Assembly: GCF_900113185.1 (NCBI RefSeq)
Contig: NZ_FOZD01000001.1
Coordinates: forward strand, 2,480,001-2,544,000
Length of the DNA stretch: 64,000 nucleotides
Direction of reading: 5' to 3'
Source: Agromyces sp. CF514
Lineage (GTDB): Bacteria > Actinomycetota > Actinomycetes > Actinomycetales > Microbacteriaceae
Shown in pieces: positions 42,545 through 51,803 of the stretch (position 1 is the first letter of the stretch; each line of letters opens with the position of its first letter). The position numbers and the translations under genes are program-made. Below the pieces are notes generated by a model that did no database searches, was not told the origin of the DNA, and saw nothing but the letters and a program-made list of their open reading frames with translations.

Positions 42545-43321
42545 TCAGGCTGCGAAAGCCCCGGGCGTCGCGCCCAGGATCCGACGGAAGTGACGGGTCA
42601 GGTGCGCCTGATCGTGGAACCCCGCGATCGCCGCGCTTTCGGCGGGCGAGTGGCCGTCGACCAGCAGCCGCCGTGCGAGGTCGACCCGGCGGCCCGTCAC
42701 ATACCGATGCGGTGCGATGCCGTACGCCTGCGAGAACACCCGCACGAGATGGCTCGGATGCGCACCCAGCTCGATCGCGGCCTCGGCGATCGTGAACGAC
42801 TCCGTGAGACGGTCGTCGAGGAGCCTGCGGAGTCGCCGCGCGAGCGGTGCGTCAGGAAGGCCGGGCGGCGGCGTACCGAGACTCGCGAGCGCATGGCGGC
42901 GGAACTCGAGCGCCCAGTGCTCGGCGGCGAGGGCGTCGCCGGGGGAGCGGAGCGCCGCGTGAACGCGACGGACGGCGGCGACCGCGTCGGCGGTTCCGAT
43001 CGTGGGACGCCGCGCCGCGGCATCCGGAGCGTTCGCAGGCAGCCAGCCGGACTCGAAGTAGAGCACGCGCTTGCGGTAGCCCCGACCGTCGAGCGCCGAA
43101 CGCCCGTCGTGGGGAACGCCGGGCGGCAGCAAGGTGATCGAGGCCGGACTCGCGTGGTGCGCGACCCGGTCGAGGTCGTAGGCGACCGCGCCCTCGTCGA
43201 TGAGCAGCACGGTCCAGTCGTCATGCGTGTGCGCCGGATAGGCGTGGTGGTCGAAGCTGGCGTGCAGCACCTCGCGCACCGACGGCACGTCGGGATGCCA
43301 TGCGCGAACCGAGTCGACCAT
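42545..43321 (-). CDS. AraC-family transcriptional regulator with N-terminal cupin domain
   Basis: A 258-residue regulator. Residues 1-100 form a cupin-type sensor (FDHHAYPAHTHDDWTVLLIDEGAVAYDLD, LLPPGVPHDGR). Residues 160-258 form the AraC double HTH (TIAEAAIELGAHPSHLVRVFSQAYGIAPHRYV, ESAAIAGFHDQAHLTRHFRRILGATPGAF). It is divergent from the DUF2000 gene with a spacer of 49 nt, and AraC plus DUF2000 is a recurrent pairing, so it probably controls that gene. I chose ATG 43321 over one 51 nt upstream that would overlap the neighbour. Confidence 0.9.
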   Translation of the reverse strand: MVDSVRAWHPDVPSVREVLHASFDHHAYPAHTHDDWTVLLIDEGAVAYDLDRVAHHASPASITLLPPGVPHDGRSALDGRGYRKRVLYFESGWLPANAPDAAARRPTIGTADAVAAVRRVHAALRSPGDALAAEHWALEFRRHALASLGTPPPGLPDAPLARRLRRLLDDRLTESFTIAEAAIELGAHPSHLVRVFSQAYGIAPHRYVTGRRVDLARRLLVDGHSPAESAAIAGFHDQAHLTRHFRRILGATPGAFAA

Positions 43322-43370
43322 GCAAGAAACGTACAAGACGCGCCTGAGGGCCTCGGCGAAGACTGGGATC

Positions 43371-43883
43371 ATGCCTCACACCGCCGGGAGCGCGCTCGCG
43401 CTCGAAGACCCGCACACCCCGACCGCGTCGACCAGCGCCGCCGCCGCTGATCCGACCAACTCCGCGACCGCCCCTCGCTTCGACACGAAGATCGTGGTGG
43501 TCCTGCGCGACGACCTCGCGGCATGGCAGGAGCTCAATGTGACCGCGTTCCTCATGAGCGGGATCGCGACCAGCGAAGCAGGCGTCACGGGGGAGCCGTA
43601 CCGTGACCGCGACGGAAACGCCTACCTGCCGATGCTGCGGCAGCCGGTCGTCGTCATGACCGGCGACGCCGAGCGCCTGGGCTCGATCCGGACGAAGGCC
43701 GTCGCCCGCGGCATCCCGCTCGCGGTCTACACGAAGGACCTGTTCGCCACCGGCCACGACGAGGCGAACCGGGCCGCCGTCGCCGCGGTGGCATCCGGTG
43801 ACCTCGATCTCGTCGGCATCGCCCTGCGCGGCCCTCGGAACGCCGTCGATCGCCTCGTGAAGGGGGCGTCGTTGCACGCGTGA
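43371..43883 (+). CDS. DUF2000 family protein (peptidyl-tRNA-hydrolase-2-like fold)
   Basis: A 170-residue protein. After a 40-residue Ala/Thr-rich N-terminus comes the DUF2000 core: KIVVVLRDDLAAWQELNVTAFLMSGIA, MLRQPVVVMTGDAERL, IPLAVYTKDLFATGHDEANRAAV. The family belongs to the PTH2-like clan, but no reaction has been shown to my knowledge. It may use the fold to bind a small molecule. Divergent from the AraC/cupin regulator. A later start that skips the low-complexity tail is possible. Confidence 0.82.
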   Translation: MPHTAGSALALEDPHTPTASTSAAAADPTNSATAPRFDTKIVVVLRDDLAAWQELNVTAFLMSGIATSEAGVTGEPYRDRDGNAYLPMLRQPVVVMTGDAERLGSIRTKAVARGIPLAVYTKDLFATGHDEANRAAVAAVASGDLDLVGIALRGPRNAVDRLVKGASLHA

Positions 43884-43925
43884 CGCAGCCGCCGACGGAC
43901 ACCACACCGCACCGCACCGAAGGCG

Positions 43926-44390
43926 CTACTCGAGCACGCCCGCACGTTCCGACGGGAGGCCTTCCGGTCGGCGAGGTGCGCTGCGAGCCGGATGCGGCAC
44001 GCGGGCGCGCAGCGACCAGCCGGCGAACAGGACGGACAACAGGATCACGATCACGCCCAGTGGAACATGGAGCGCGGTCAGGGACCGGAACCCGGCGAAC
44101 GCCTGCAACGACATGAGCGCCAGCATCCCGATCGTCGCAGCGATCGGCCACCTCGGCGCCTGCCCGAACCGTCGGGCGAGGATCGCCGCGACGATGCTCA
44201 CCATCACGGCGACGCCGGCGATCGTGGCCAGTTCGCGGTGTGCCGCGAAGGCCCAGTGCATCCCGCCCATGAACAGTCCTGCCAGCACTGACTGCATGAA
44301 CATGAGCACAGCGGTCGCGATCAGGCAGACGCGCAGGAGCCGATCAGGCCATCGCTGCGGGTCGCGGCTTGCTTCATCAGAGAGGGTCAT
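43926..44390 (-). CDS. four-helix membrane protein (DUF6220-like)
   Basis: A 154-residue protein with four predicted membrane spans (LLRVCLIATAVLMFMQSVLAG, LATIAGVAVMVSIVAAIL, WPIAATIGMLALMSLQAF, HVPLGVIVILLSVLFAG). Conserved histidines (GGMHWAFAAHRE, ALHVPLG) give the look of a small b-type cytochrome or DUF6220 member. The family call is tentative. Its start is 69 nt from the divergent MarR gene, and a 14-bp palindrome lies between them, so MarR probably represses it. Confidence 0.8.
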   Translation of the reverse strand: MTLSDEASRDPQRWPDRLLRVCLIATAVLMFMQSVLAGLFMGGMHWAFAAHRELATIAGVAVMVSIVAAILARRFGQAPRWPIAATIGMLALMSLQAFAGFRSLTALHVPLGVIVILLSVLFAGWSLRARVPHPARSAPRRPEGLPSERAGVLE

Positions 44391-44405
44391 AGGGGGACCA
44401 TACCG

Positions 44406-44442
44406 ATTAGATCCAAATGAATCAATTGCATTTGGATCTAAT
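44406..44442. promoter_or_regulatory. 14-bp perfect inverted repeat, candidate MarR operator
   Basis: ATTAGATCCAAATG and its exact complement CATTTGGATCTAAT flank a 9-nt spacer. The stretch is AT-rich in a GC-rich genome, and it lies between the membrane-protein gene and the divergent MarR gene, covering both likely promoters. Confidence 0.85.
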
Positions 44443-44459
44443 TAGGGGAGAATCGAGCC

Positions 44460-44909
44460 ATGAGCGAAGACCGGGCCCAGATCTCGATCGAGGTGGGAGT
44501 GCTGCTGAACCAGGTCCACTCGGCGGCGACCGAACGCCTGAACACGGCACTGCAGCCGATGAACCTGAACAGCCGCCATGCGGCGGTGATGTTCCTGATC
44601 CGAGACGGCGTCGAGACGCAGCGGGATCTCGTCGCCCGGCTGAACACCGACAAGACGGGAATGGTCCGGATGGTCGACGATCTCGATCGGCTCGGGTACG
44701 TCTCGAGGACGCCGTCGACGAGCGACCGACGCGTCACGATACTCAGGCTGACGGCTGCCGGCGAAGATGCGCTGCGCGAGGCGCAGCTGCACACACGACG
44801 GGTCGCCGACGACGTGTTCCATGCCGTCGACTCGGAGGACCTGGTTGCACTGAGGTCGATCCTGAGCCGTGTGCTGGGCTCGCATGCGTCGACTGGAAAT
44901 GCCGGTTGA
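44460..44909 (+). CDS. MarR-family transcriptional regulator
   Basis: A 149-residue MarR protein: helix-turn-helix LIRDGVETQRDLVARLNTDKTGMVRMVDDLDRLGYVSRTPSTSDRRVTILRLTAAG and dimerisation helices at both ends. The wing has the family sequence STSDRRV. GGGGAGA lies 11 nt before ATG. The 14-bp palindrome directly upstream is its likely operator, giving autoregulation and control of the divergent membrane protein. Ligand unknown. Confidence 0.93.
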   Translation: MSEDRAQISIEVGVLLNQVHSAATERLNTALQPMNLNSRHAAVMFLIRDGVETQRDLVARLNTDKTGMVRMVDDLDRLGYVSRTPSTSDRRVTILRLTAAGEDALREAQLHTRRVADDVFHAVDSEDLVALRSILSRVLGSHASTGNAG

Positions 44910-44940
44910 TCAGGAGGTCGCGATTCTGGACATTGCGCCG

Positions 44941-44954
44941 ATAATGCGCATTAT
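44941..44954. promoter_or_regulatory. 14-bp perfect palindrome ATAATGCGCATTAT
   Basis: A self-complementary AT-rich palindrome in the 196-nt gap between the MarR and DinB/MDMPI-type genes. It lies about 150 nt upstream of the latter. No regulator can be assigned. The rest of the gap (44910-45105) holds nothing else I recognise. Confidence 0.4.
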
Positions 44955-45105
44955 GTCCGATCGAGGAAAATGGCTCGGTCAGATCCCGCGCGTTGCGCCG
45001 ACACCAGGGACTCCTCCGCCCCTCCGTCCGTGCGGGCCGATGCCCTCACGCGTTCGCATCGAAGCATGCCGCCCGGTCACCGGAGCGCTGTGGTAGAAAG
45101 CCGGG

Positions 45106-45903
45106 GTGAGCAGCATCCTCGCGTTCCCTGATCAGCTGCGGCTGATCGACGAACGGTCGGCCGCCTTCCGCGCCGCGGTCGCCTCGGCACCCGGCCTCGA
45201 CATCCGGATGCCGACCAATCCCGAGCGGACGCTGTTCGATCACGTGCAGCACGTGGGCATGGGCCGCCGCAAGACCGCCGCCATCGTCATCGCCGGACCG
45301 GCGGACGCTCCCCCGGCGGAGTCCGAATGGGCCGGTGGCGCAGGGGCGCCGCGGGAACGCGACGCGCTCCTGGCCTGGTGGGACGAGTCCGTCGAGCACG
45401 TCGTGCGCGTGCTGCGTGAGGCGGGCCCCGATCGCGAGTGCTGGACCTGGTGGGAGGACTCGCCGTCACCGCAGACATCCGGGGCCTGGGCGCGACGCCA
45501 GCTTCACGAGATCGCGGTGCACACCTCCGATGTCCAGCTCGCTGTCGGCGCACCGCAGCCGATACCCGAGGAGATCGCCCTCGACGGGTTCGACGACTGC
45601 CAGTTCACCCTCTGCGCGACGACGGTCGCCTGGCCGCACGACCCCGCCATCGTCGACTACCACGCCGCCGAGGGCCGCTCCTGGCGCCTCCGGCTCTCCG
45701 ACCACGGCGCACAGGTCACCCGCCTCACCCCGGGCGTCAGTGCCGGCGCCGGCGAGGGCCCCGGCACCGCCGATGCCACCGCCCGTGGCACGGCCAGCGA
45801 CTTGGTGCTGTTCTTCTACGGCCGAATCTCGCTGGATTCGCTGACGTTCGAAGGCGACCGCCGCATCTTCGATCAGCTCGCGGACTGGGATCCGTCCGTC
45901 TGA
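45106..45903 (+). CDS. maleylpyruvate isomerase family protein (mycothiol-dependent, DinB-like fold)
   Basis: A 265-residue protein. The first half resembles the DinB/MDMPI helical bundle with metal-binding histidines (FDHVQHVGMGR, RQLHEIAVHTSD). The second half is a C-terminal MDMPI/SCP-like domain (LDGFDDCQFTLCATT, LVLFFYGRISLDSL). Members use mycothiol for isomerisation or thiol transfer, and the substrate is unknown. GTG start, preceded by GGTAGAAAG at 6 nt that may be a -10. Its stop is 4 nt from the convergent gene. Confidence 0.87.
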   Translation: MSSILAFPDQLRLIDERSAAFRAAVASAPGLDIRMPTNPERTLFDHVQHVGMGRRKTAAIVIAGPADAPPAESEWAGGAGAPRERDALLAWWDESVEHVVRVLREAGPDRECWTWWEDSPSPQTSGAWARRQLHEIAVHTSDVQLAVGAPQPIPEEIALDGFDDCQFTLCATTVAWPHDPAIVDYHAAEGRSWRLRLSDHGAQVTRLTPGVSAGAGEGPGTADATARGTASDLVLFFYGRISLDSLTFEGDRRIFDQLADWDPSV

Positions 45904-45907
45904 CCGA

Positions 45908-46489
45908 TCAGCGGCGCACGCGGAAGCTCAGGTGCAGCACCCGATCACCCTGGATCACCACGTCCGGATCCTCCAGCAGGTGCTGCGCATCGACCGATCC
46001 GAAGAAGCGCTTGCCGGTCCCGAACACGACGGGTGCGACATCCATGCGTACCTCGTCGACCAGGTCGGCTGCGAGCACCTGGCCCCCGACTTCGCCGGCA
46101 GCCACCTCGACGATGCGGTCCCCTGCGAGCTCCTGAGCCGTGGCAACGGCCGCCTCGATGCCGTCGACGAAGTGGAACGGCGCCTCGGGATCCCAGCCCT
46201 CGGGGGCCGGGCGGTGCGTCACGACGACCACGTGATCGACCCCCGCGGGAGGCTTCCCGTCCCATCCGTCCGTCAGGTCGAAGACGTCGCGGCCGACGAT
46301 CGTCACCGCGATCGCGTCCCAGTACGGCCTGGTGTAGTCGAACGAGGCCTGCGACACCTGCAACACACCGCTCTCGTCTAACGGCACGTCGCCGTTCAAC
46401 AACCAGTCGAAGAGAGGTCCGGGCTGGCCGTCCTCATCGGCGATGAATCCGTCGACCGACACCGAGCTGTACATGACGACCTTGCCCAC
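45908..46489 (-). CDS. dihydrofolate reductase family (RibD C-terminal-like) protein
   Basis: A 193-residue protein. MYSSVSVDGFIADEDGQPG and DVFDLTDGWDGKPP match the DHFR/RibD-like reductases, with the late VEVAAGEVGGQVLAADLVDEVRMDVAPVVFGTGKRFF block typical of the stand-alone actinobacterial group. It is probably an NADPH reductase of unknown substrate and is not the folate enzyme. GGGGAG lies 6 nt before the GTG at 46489. Monocistronic. Confidence 0.88.
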   Translation of the reverse strand: MGKVVMYSSVSVDGFIADEDGQPGPLFDWLLNGDVPLDESGVLQVSQASFDYTRPYWDAIAVTIVGRDVFDLTDGWDGKPPAGVDHVVVVTHRPAPEGWDPEAPFHFVDGIEAAVATAQELAGDRIVEVAAGEVGGQVLAADLVDEVRMDVAPVVFGTGKRFFGSVDAQHLLEDPDVVIQGDRVLHLSFRVRR

Positions 46490-46662
46490 GAGGTGCTCCC
46501 CTGCTTCGGTGCGCCTCCTCCAGGATCCCCTGATCCGGCATCGAGTTCGCGCACGTCGTTCATTGAACCGCCGCGCGGCGACTCCGTCCAGCCCTCGTCG
46601 GGCCGCCAGCCTTCGCCGGGCCGTCGACGCGCGCCGGGTGACGTACCCGCCGGGTCCTTCGG

Positions 46663-47643
46663 TCAGCGCCAGTGCCCGGCCAGCGCCTCCGCGAGCGCAC
46701 TCCCCTGCTGATAGCCGGCACGGGCGGCATCCGGCCGCAACGACGGAACCATCGCATTGGCACCGAACAGGTGTTCGAAGGCAGGGTCCGGCACGACGAC
46801 CTGCACGAGACTGCCCTCCGCGCGCAGCGCATCGACCTGCGTCGACAGGTGGGTGCCCCATGCGAAGGGATGCAGCGACCTGCCCCCGAGCGGCGACAGC
46901 ACCAGCACCCGCTCGTATCCGACGGCGAGATCGGCGTTCTCGGCGTTCGATCGATACCCGCCGTCGATGAATCGGCCCTCGCCGATTCGATAGGCGAATC
47001 CGCCCGCGCAGCTCGCGGCCACGGCGTCCACCAGGTCGACGCCGCTCCCCCGATCGAACACGACGGGTTCGCCGTTCGTCGCATCGACGGCGGTGATGAG
47101 GACCCGCCGGTCAGGCCATGCGTTGCGGGGCAGCCTGGCTGCGACGGTCGCACGCCACTGCACCCCCGCCTGGGGGCTCGAGGCCGGATCCGCCTCGAGC
47201 AGGCGACCCATTCGGCGGCGGAGGTCGTCGATCGAGTCGGCCTCGGCGATCGTCGCCTGCAGGCGGGCGAGGTGGTTCACCGTGAGGCGTCCGGTGCCCG
47301 TGGGGCCGTCGGCGCCGCCCGAGCCCGAGCCCGTACTCGACCCGGCGTCTCCCGCGGGCCGAACAGGCCGAGGCGGCCGCGGTGACATCGGGGCGAGGGC
47401 CGCGGTGTACAGGTCGCCGGGTCCCGCCCCCGCGATCTGGGCCGCGGCCGTCGCGCCGGCGGAGGTGCCGACGGTCAGGTCGGCGTCCGTCACGTCGAGG
47501 CCGGCCTCGTGAAGGCCGGCGATGACGCCGATCAGCCAGGCGTTGCCCGTCGAGCCGCCGCCGCCGAGGACGAGGGCCGTTCGAGCGGGGTGGGCCGAGA
47601 CATCCGGTGTCGTCTCGCGGTGGGACTGAAGTGAGTGGTTCAT
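46663..47643 (-). CDS. patatin-like phospholipase
   Basis: A 326-residue protein. It has the glycine-rich oxyanion loop LVLGGGGSTGNAWL, the nucleophile GTSAGA (about residue 64) and the catalytic Asp in FIDGGYRSNAEN. It would hydrolyse acyl esters of phospholipids with the Ser-Asp dyad. A Pro/Gly-rich insertion (about residues 87-115, SPRPPRP and GSSTGSGSGG) is unusual. No signal peptide. A 170-nt gap separates it from the upstream-lying DHFR-like gene, and I see nothing in that gap. Confidence 0.9.
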   Translation of the reverse strand: MNHSLQSHRETTPDVSAHPARTALVLGGGGSTGNAWLIGVIAGLHEAGLDVTDADLTVGTSAGATAAAQIAGAGPGDLYTAALAPMSPRPPRPVRPAGDAGSSTGSGSGGADGPTGTGRLTVNHLARLQATIAEADSIDDLRRRMGRLLEADPASSPQAGVQWRATVAARLPRNAWPDRRVLITAVDATNGEPVVFDRGSGVDLVDAVAASCAGGFAYRIGEGRFIDGGYRSNAENADLAVGYERVLVLSPLGGRSLHPFAWGTHLSTQVDALRAEGSLVQVVVPDPAFEHLFGANAMVPSLRPDAARAGYQQGSALAEALAGHWR

Positions 47644-47935
47644 CGTGATCGCTTTCTGAGCGTGCGTGCAGCACTCCCCTGCGACGGCTACGTCAGTCGC
47701 GCGATCGTGAACTCGAGGGAGCGCCCGGAATGGACAGTGCGTGCATCGGGCTCACCTCCTCGGATCGTGTCACGTTCGTCGAGCACTCTACCCCTCGCCA
47801 GCATCCGGTGACCATCAGGGAGATCGCGCGCTCCGATCATCGCTTTCCGGGAATTGAACAGCGCGCACTCATGCAACGACCACATGAATGGTCGAACGCC
47901 AGTGCGGAACGCGAACGGATGCCGCTCGCCTCCGT

Positions 47936-48238
47936 TCACCGATCGATGGGCATCCCCAACTCGTTCAGCGGCGTGTCGATCGCCCGCTCCGGCAGGCGCT
48001 CGGAGGTCGGGCACACGAGCATCGAGTTCGGCGTCGAGTGGTCGACGAAGTGCTCGCCCATCGCATGTCCGCACAGTGGGCACGGTCGCTCGGCGATCGG
48101 TCGCGGGTCTTCAGGATTCTCATCGGCGGCCTGCGTGCCGCCGAGCGTCCCGGCCATCGAATGGCCGACCCGATCGACCATCCGGGACAACGGGTTTCCG
48201 GTCTTGCCCTCAGGCGGGCTCGCCTCTGTGCGCACCAT
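47936..48238 (-). CDS. small CxxC protein of unknown function
   Basis: A 100-residue protein. Its centre reads CPLCGHAMGEHFVDHS and a later VCPTSE, a likely zinc ribbon (Cys/Cys with His or a further Cys). The N-terminus is hydrophilic and the C-terminal part, ERAIDTPLNELGMP, is acidic. I do not recognise a family. The ATG has no strong ribosome site. It is convergent with nothing and divergent from the SDR at 48308 with 69 nt between. The 292-nt gap 47644-47935 on its other side holds no feature I can support. Confidence 0.65.
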   Translation of the reverse strand: MVRTEASPPEGKTGNPLSRMVDRVGHSMAGTLGGTQAADENPEDPRPIAERPCPLCGHAMGEHFVDHSTPNSMLVCPTSERLPERAIDTPLNELGMPIDR

Positions 48239-48294
48239 GCGCGGATGCTACGCCTGCCCGCCTGCGGCCGCCAGCACCCCCGGGACATCCGTTC

Positions 48295-48300
48295 TACGCT
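48295..48300 (+). promoter_or_regulatory. -10 hexamer TACGCT upstream of the SDR gene
   Basis: TACGCT ends 7 nt before ATG 48308. The gap contains GGGAGG, which may instead act as a ribosome site. Confidence 0.4.
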
Positions 48301-48307
48301 GGGAGGC

Positions 48308-49087
48308 ATGCCCACTCGAACGCCTGCCGACGCGCGCACCAGTCGCCCGGTCACCATCATCACCGGCGCCAGCCGCGGCATCGGCGCCGCGATCGCGACC
48401 CGGCTCGCCGCAGACGGGCACGACCTCGCCCTCACCTACCGCGATCGCCGCGCCGAAGCCGAGGCCGTCCAGGCCGAGTGCGAGTCGCACGGTGCGACCG
48501 TCATGCTGCTCCAGGTCGACATGAACGACCTGGATGCCGCGGCGATCGTCCTCCCCGCCGTGATCGCCCGGTTCGGCACCGTGTCGAATCTCGTGAACAA
48601 TGCGGGCATCACCGCGCGCATCGGACCGTTCCTCGACGCACCCATCGAGGAGACCGAGCGCGTGTTCCGGATCAACGTGCTGGCGCCGACCCTGCTCACG
48701 CAGGCGGCCGTCGCCCACATGGCCACCGACCGCGGGGGCGTGGGCGGAAGCATCGTCAACATCTCCTCCGGCGCGGCGACGAGCGGATCGCCGAACACCT
48801 ACGTGACGTACGCCATGAGCAAGGCCGCGCTGAACGCGCTCACGATCGGCGCCTCGAAGGAGTTCGGCCCCGTCGGGGTGCGCGTCAACACGGTGTCGCC
48901 CGGCACCACCCGCACCGAGATCCACGCGGCCGCCGGCCGGCCGGATGCGCCCGACGAGCGTGCACCGGGCATCCCGATGCGCCGCCCGGGCGAGCCGCAC
49001 GAGATCGCGGGCGCCGTGGCCTACCTGCTCTCCGACGACGCCTCCTACACGTCGGGCGCCGACATCCGCATCACCGGAGGCAACTGA
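48308..49087 (+). CDS. SDR-family oxidoreductase (FabG-like)
   Basis: A 259-residue canonical SDR: TGASRGIGAAIA loop, NNAGI, catalytic Ser in NISSGAA, YAMSK and the C-terminal SGADIRITGGN. Close in type to beta-ketoacyl or sugar-1-dehydrogenase-like enzymes. Substrate unknown. It stands alone and ends 115 nt before the convergent dhaM, a gap without recognised features. Confidence 0.9.
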   Translation: MPTRTPADARTSRPVTIITGASRGIGAAIATRLAADGHDLALTYRDRRAEAEAVQAECESHGATVMLLQVDMNDLDAAAIVLPAVIARFGTVSNLVNNAGITARIGPFLDAPIEETERVFRINVLAPTLLTQAAVAHMATDRGGVGGSIVNISSGAATSGSPNTYVTYAMSKAALNALTIGASKEFGPVGVRVNTVSPGTTRTEIHAAAGRPDAPDERAPGIPMRRPGEPHEIAGAVAYLLSDDASYTSGADIRITGGN

Positions 49088-49202
49088 GCCGCTCGGCGGT
49101 TCCCAGAGCGGGCGTGCGCACCCGGCACCACTGCCGGCACGGATGCCGACGCGGCCGGCGACCCGACGATGCCACGTCGTGTCGCAGGCCGCGTACGGTC
49201 CG

Positions 49203-49955
49203 TCAGTGCTCGCCGAACCCGCTCTGCACGAGGGCGGCGACCGCGTCGACCGCCGCGCCGCCGTCGGGGTCGTCGCTCGCGATCTCGATCGTCGCCCCCT
49301 TCGTGAGCCCGAGCGCCATGATCGCGAGCAGGCTCCGTGCGTCGGTGCCGTTCACGGTGACGCGCGCGTCGAACGTGCTTGCGAGCTTCACGAGCTCCGC
49401 GGCGGGTCGTGCGTGCAGTCCGTCGTCGTTCGTGATGGTCTCGCGCCGCACATGACCGGTCGAGGCGCTGATCGCGTCGGACGGGGCCACGGATGCCGCT
49501 GCGCCGCCGTCGCCTCGCCCGTCAGGGGCATCCGCTGCGCCGCCGTCGCCCCCGGGGCCGACTGCGGATCGCGCGGCCGCGACCACGGCGTCGAGAGCCT
49601 CGCCGGCCTCGGCCGCGACGGCCGCCGCGACGCCACCCTCGACGAGCGGTGCGTCGGCCACCACGACACGCGACCGCACCTCGTCGTCGAGGAAGTCGAG
49701 CGCCGTCTCGGTCGTGAGGATCGCCGACCCGAGGTCGCAGAGCACGACGACGCCCGCACCTGCGTCCGCCTCGCCGATCGCGGAACTCACCCGGTCGAAG
49801 CTCGTGCCGATGCGTCCGTCGTCTGTGCCGCCCGCGGCGACGAGGGCGACCGACGGTGCCATCTGCGCGGCGAGGTCGACGAGCCCCTCGGCGATCTTCG
49901 CCGAGTGCGAGACGAACACCAGTCCGACGCGCTCCCCGTCGGCCACCTCAGGCAC
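49203..49955 (-). CDS. dhaM: dihydroxyacetone kinase phosphotransfer subunit DhaM with C-terminal HPr domain
   Basis: A 250-residue two-domain PTS protein. Residues 1-130 form the EIIA(Man)-like DhaM domain with the phospho-accepting His in LVFVSHSAKIAEGL. A Gly/Ala/Asp-rich linker follows (about 135-160). Residues 165-250 form an HPr domain with its active His in NDDGLHARPAAELVKLA and the Ser-46 region DARSLLAIMALGLTKGA. Phosphate passes from PEP via EI to HPr, then DhaM, then ADP bound on DhaL. There is no EI domain, so a genome-encoded EI is required. GTG 49955 overlaps the dhaL stop by 8 nt. Confidence 0.9.
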   Translation of the reverse strand: MPEVADGERVGLVFVSHSAKIAEGLVDLAAQMAPSVALVAAGGTDDGRIGTSFDRVSSAIGEADAGAGVVVLCDLGSAILTTETALDFLDDEVRSRVVVADAPLVEGGVAAAVAAEAGEALDAVVAAARSAVGPGGDGGAADAPDGRGDGGAAASVAPSDAISASTGHVRRETITNDDGLHARPAAELVKLASTFDARVTVNGTDARSLLAIMALGLTKGATIEIASDDPDGGAAVDAVAALVQSGFGEH

Positions 49956-50595
49956 CCGTCGCGTCCGACGCGGCGTCGGACGCGGCTCGCAGCAGCAGGG
50001 CGGTGGATTGGGCGCCGGGATCACGATGGCCGACCGATCGCTCGCCCAGGTAGCTCGCCCGCCCCTTTCGGGCCACGAGCGGCTCCGTCGCCACCGCGCC
50101 AGCTTCGGCAGCCGAAGCCGCCGCCTCGAGCACGGCGGTCGCATCGGCACCGGATGCCGCGGCAGCCGTCGCGGCATCCACGGCGGGCGTCCACGCGTCG
50201 ACCATGGTCTTGTCGCCGGACTCGGCCTTGCCCCGGGAGACGATGCCGTCGCGTGCGGCGGTCAGCAGCCCGGCGACCGCCTCCCCGTCGAGCGAGGACT
50301 CCGAACCCGCCGACGCCGCGGCCTTCAGGTACGCCGTGCCGTACAGCGGACCAGCGGCACCGCCGACCGTCGAGATGAGGGTCATCGCGACGAGCTTCAG
50401 CACGTCACCCGGCGTCGACCCGGCGGCGAGGTCGTCGAGTTTCGGGACCACGGCGGTGAACCCCCGGTCCAGGTTCTCACCATGGTCGCCGTCGCCGATG
50501 TCGCGATCGAGCCTGATCAGCTCGACGCGATGCTCGGCGATGACGTCGGCGCTTCGCCTGACCCAGTCGACCGCCCAAGTGATGTCGAGTCCCAC
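49948..50595 (-). CDS. dhaL: dihydroxyacetone kinase ADP-binding subunit DhaL
   Basis: A 215-residue helical-barrel subunit. The nucleotide-binding motifs are DIGDGDHGENLDRG with its metal-binding aspartates, GGAAGPLYG and ESGDKTMVDAW. It carries a permanently bound ADP that is phosphorylated by DhaM and passes phosphate to dihydroxyacetone on DhaK. It starts with GTG 4 nt after dhaK. The Ala/Asp-rich C-terminal tail runs into dhaM. Confidence 0.94.
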   Translation of the reverse strand: MGLDITWAVDWVRRSADVIAEHRVELIRLDRDIGDGDHGENLDRGFTAVVPKLDDLAAGSTPGDVLKLVAMTLISTVGGAAGPLYGTAYLKAAASAGSESSLDGEAVAGLLTAARDGIVSRGKAESGDKTMVDAWTPAVDAATAAAASGADATAVLEAAASAAEAGAVATEPLVARKGRASYLGERSVGHRDPGAQSTALLLRAASDAASDATGA

Positions 50596-50599
50596 GCGC

Positions 50600-51607
<1,008 letters not shown>

Positions 51608-51803
51608 CCTCTCCCCCGGGCTGCAGGATGCCGAGCGACTGTGCATCGGCCCCGACGCAGCACTCCCTTCGCAAACCTACGCCAGCAGGCGCACGGCGTG
51701 GAAGAGGGTCTGCGAACTCGCGCGCGGGCATTCCCCGCGAACGGGCCACGGGGATATGGTGACAATGCACCGCAACGCCGCGGCGCACGCGAAGGGGGTA
51801 GCA

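Noticed and set aside
47688..48083. 131-codon minus-strand frame overlapping the CPLCG protein gene
   Set aside because: It shares sequence with a better frame, has shadow-like composition and no ribosome site.
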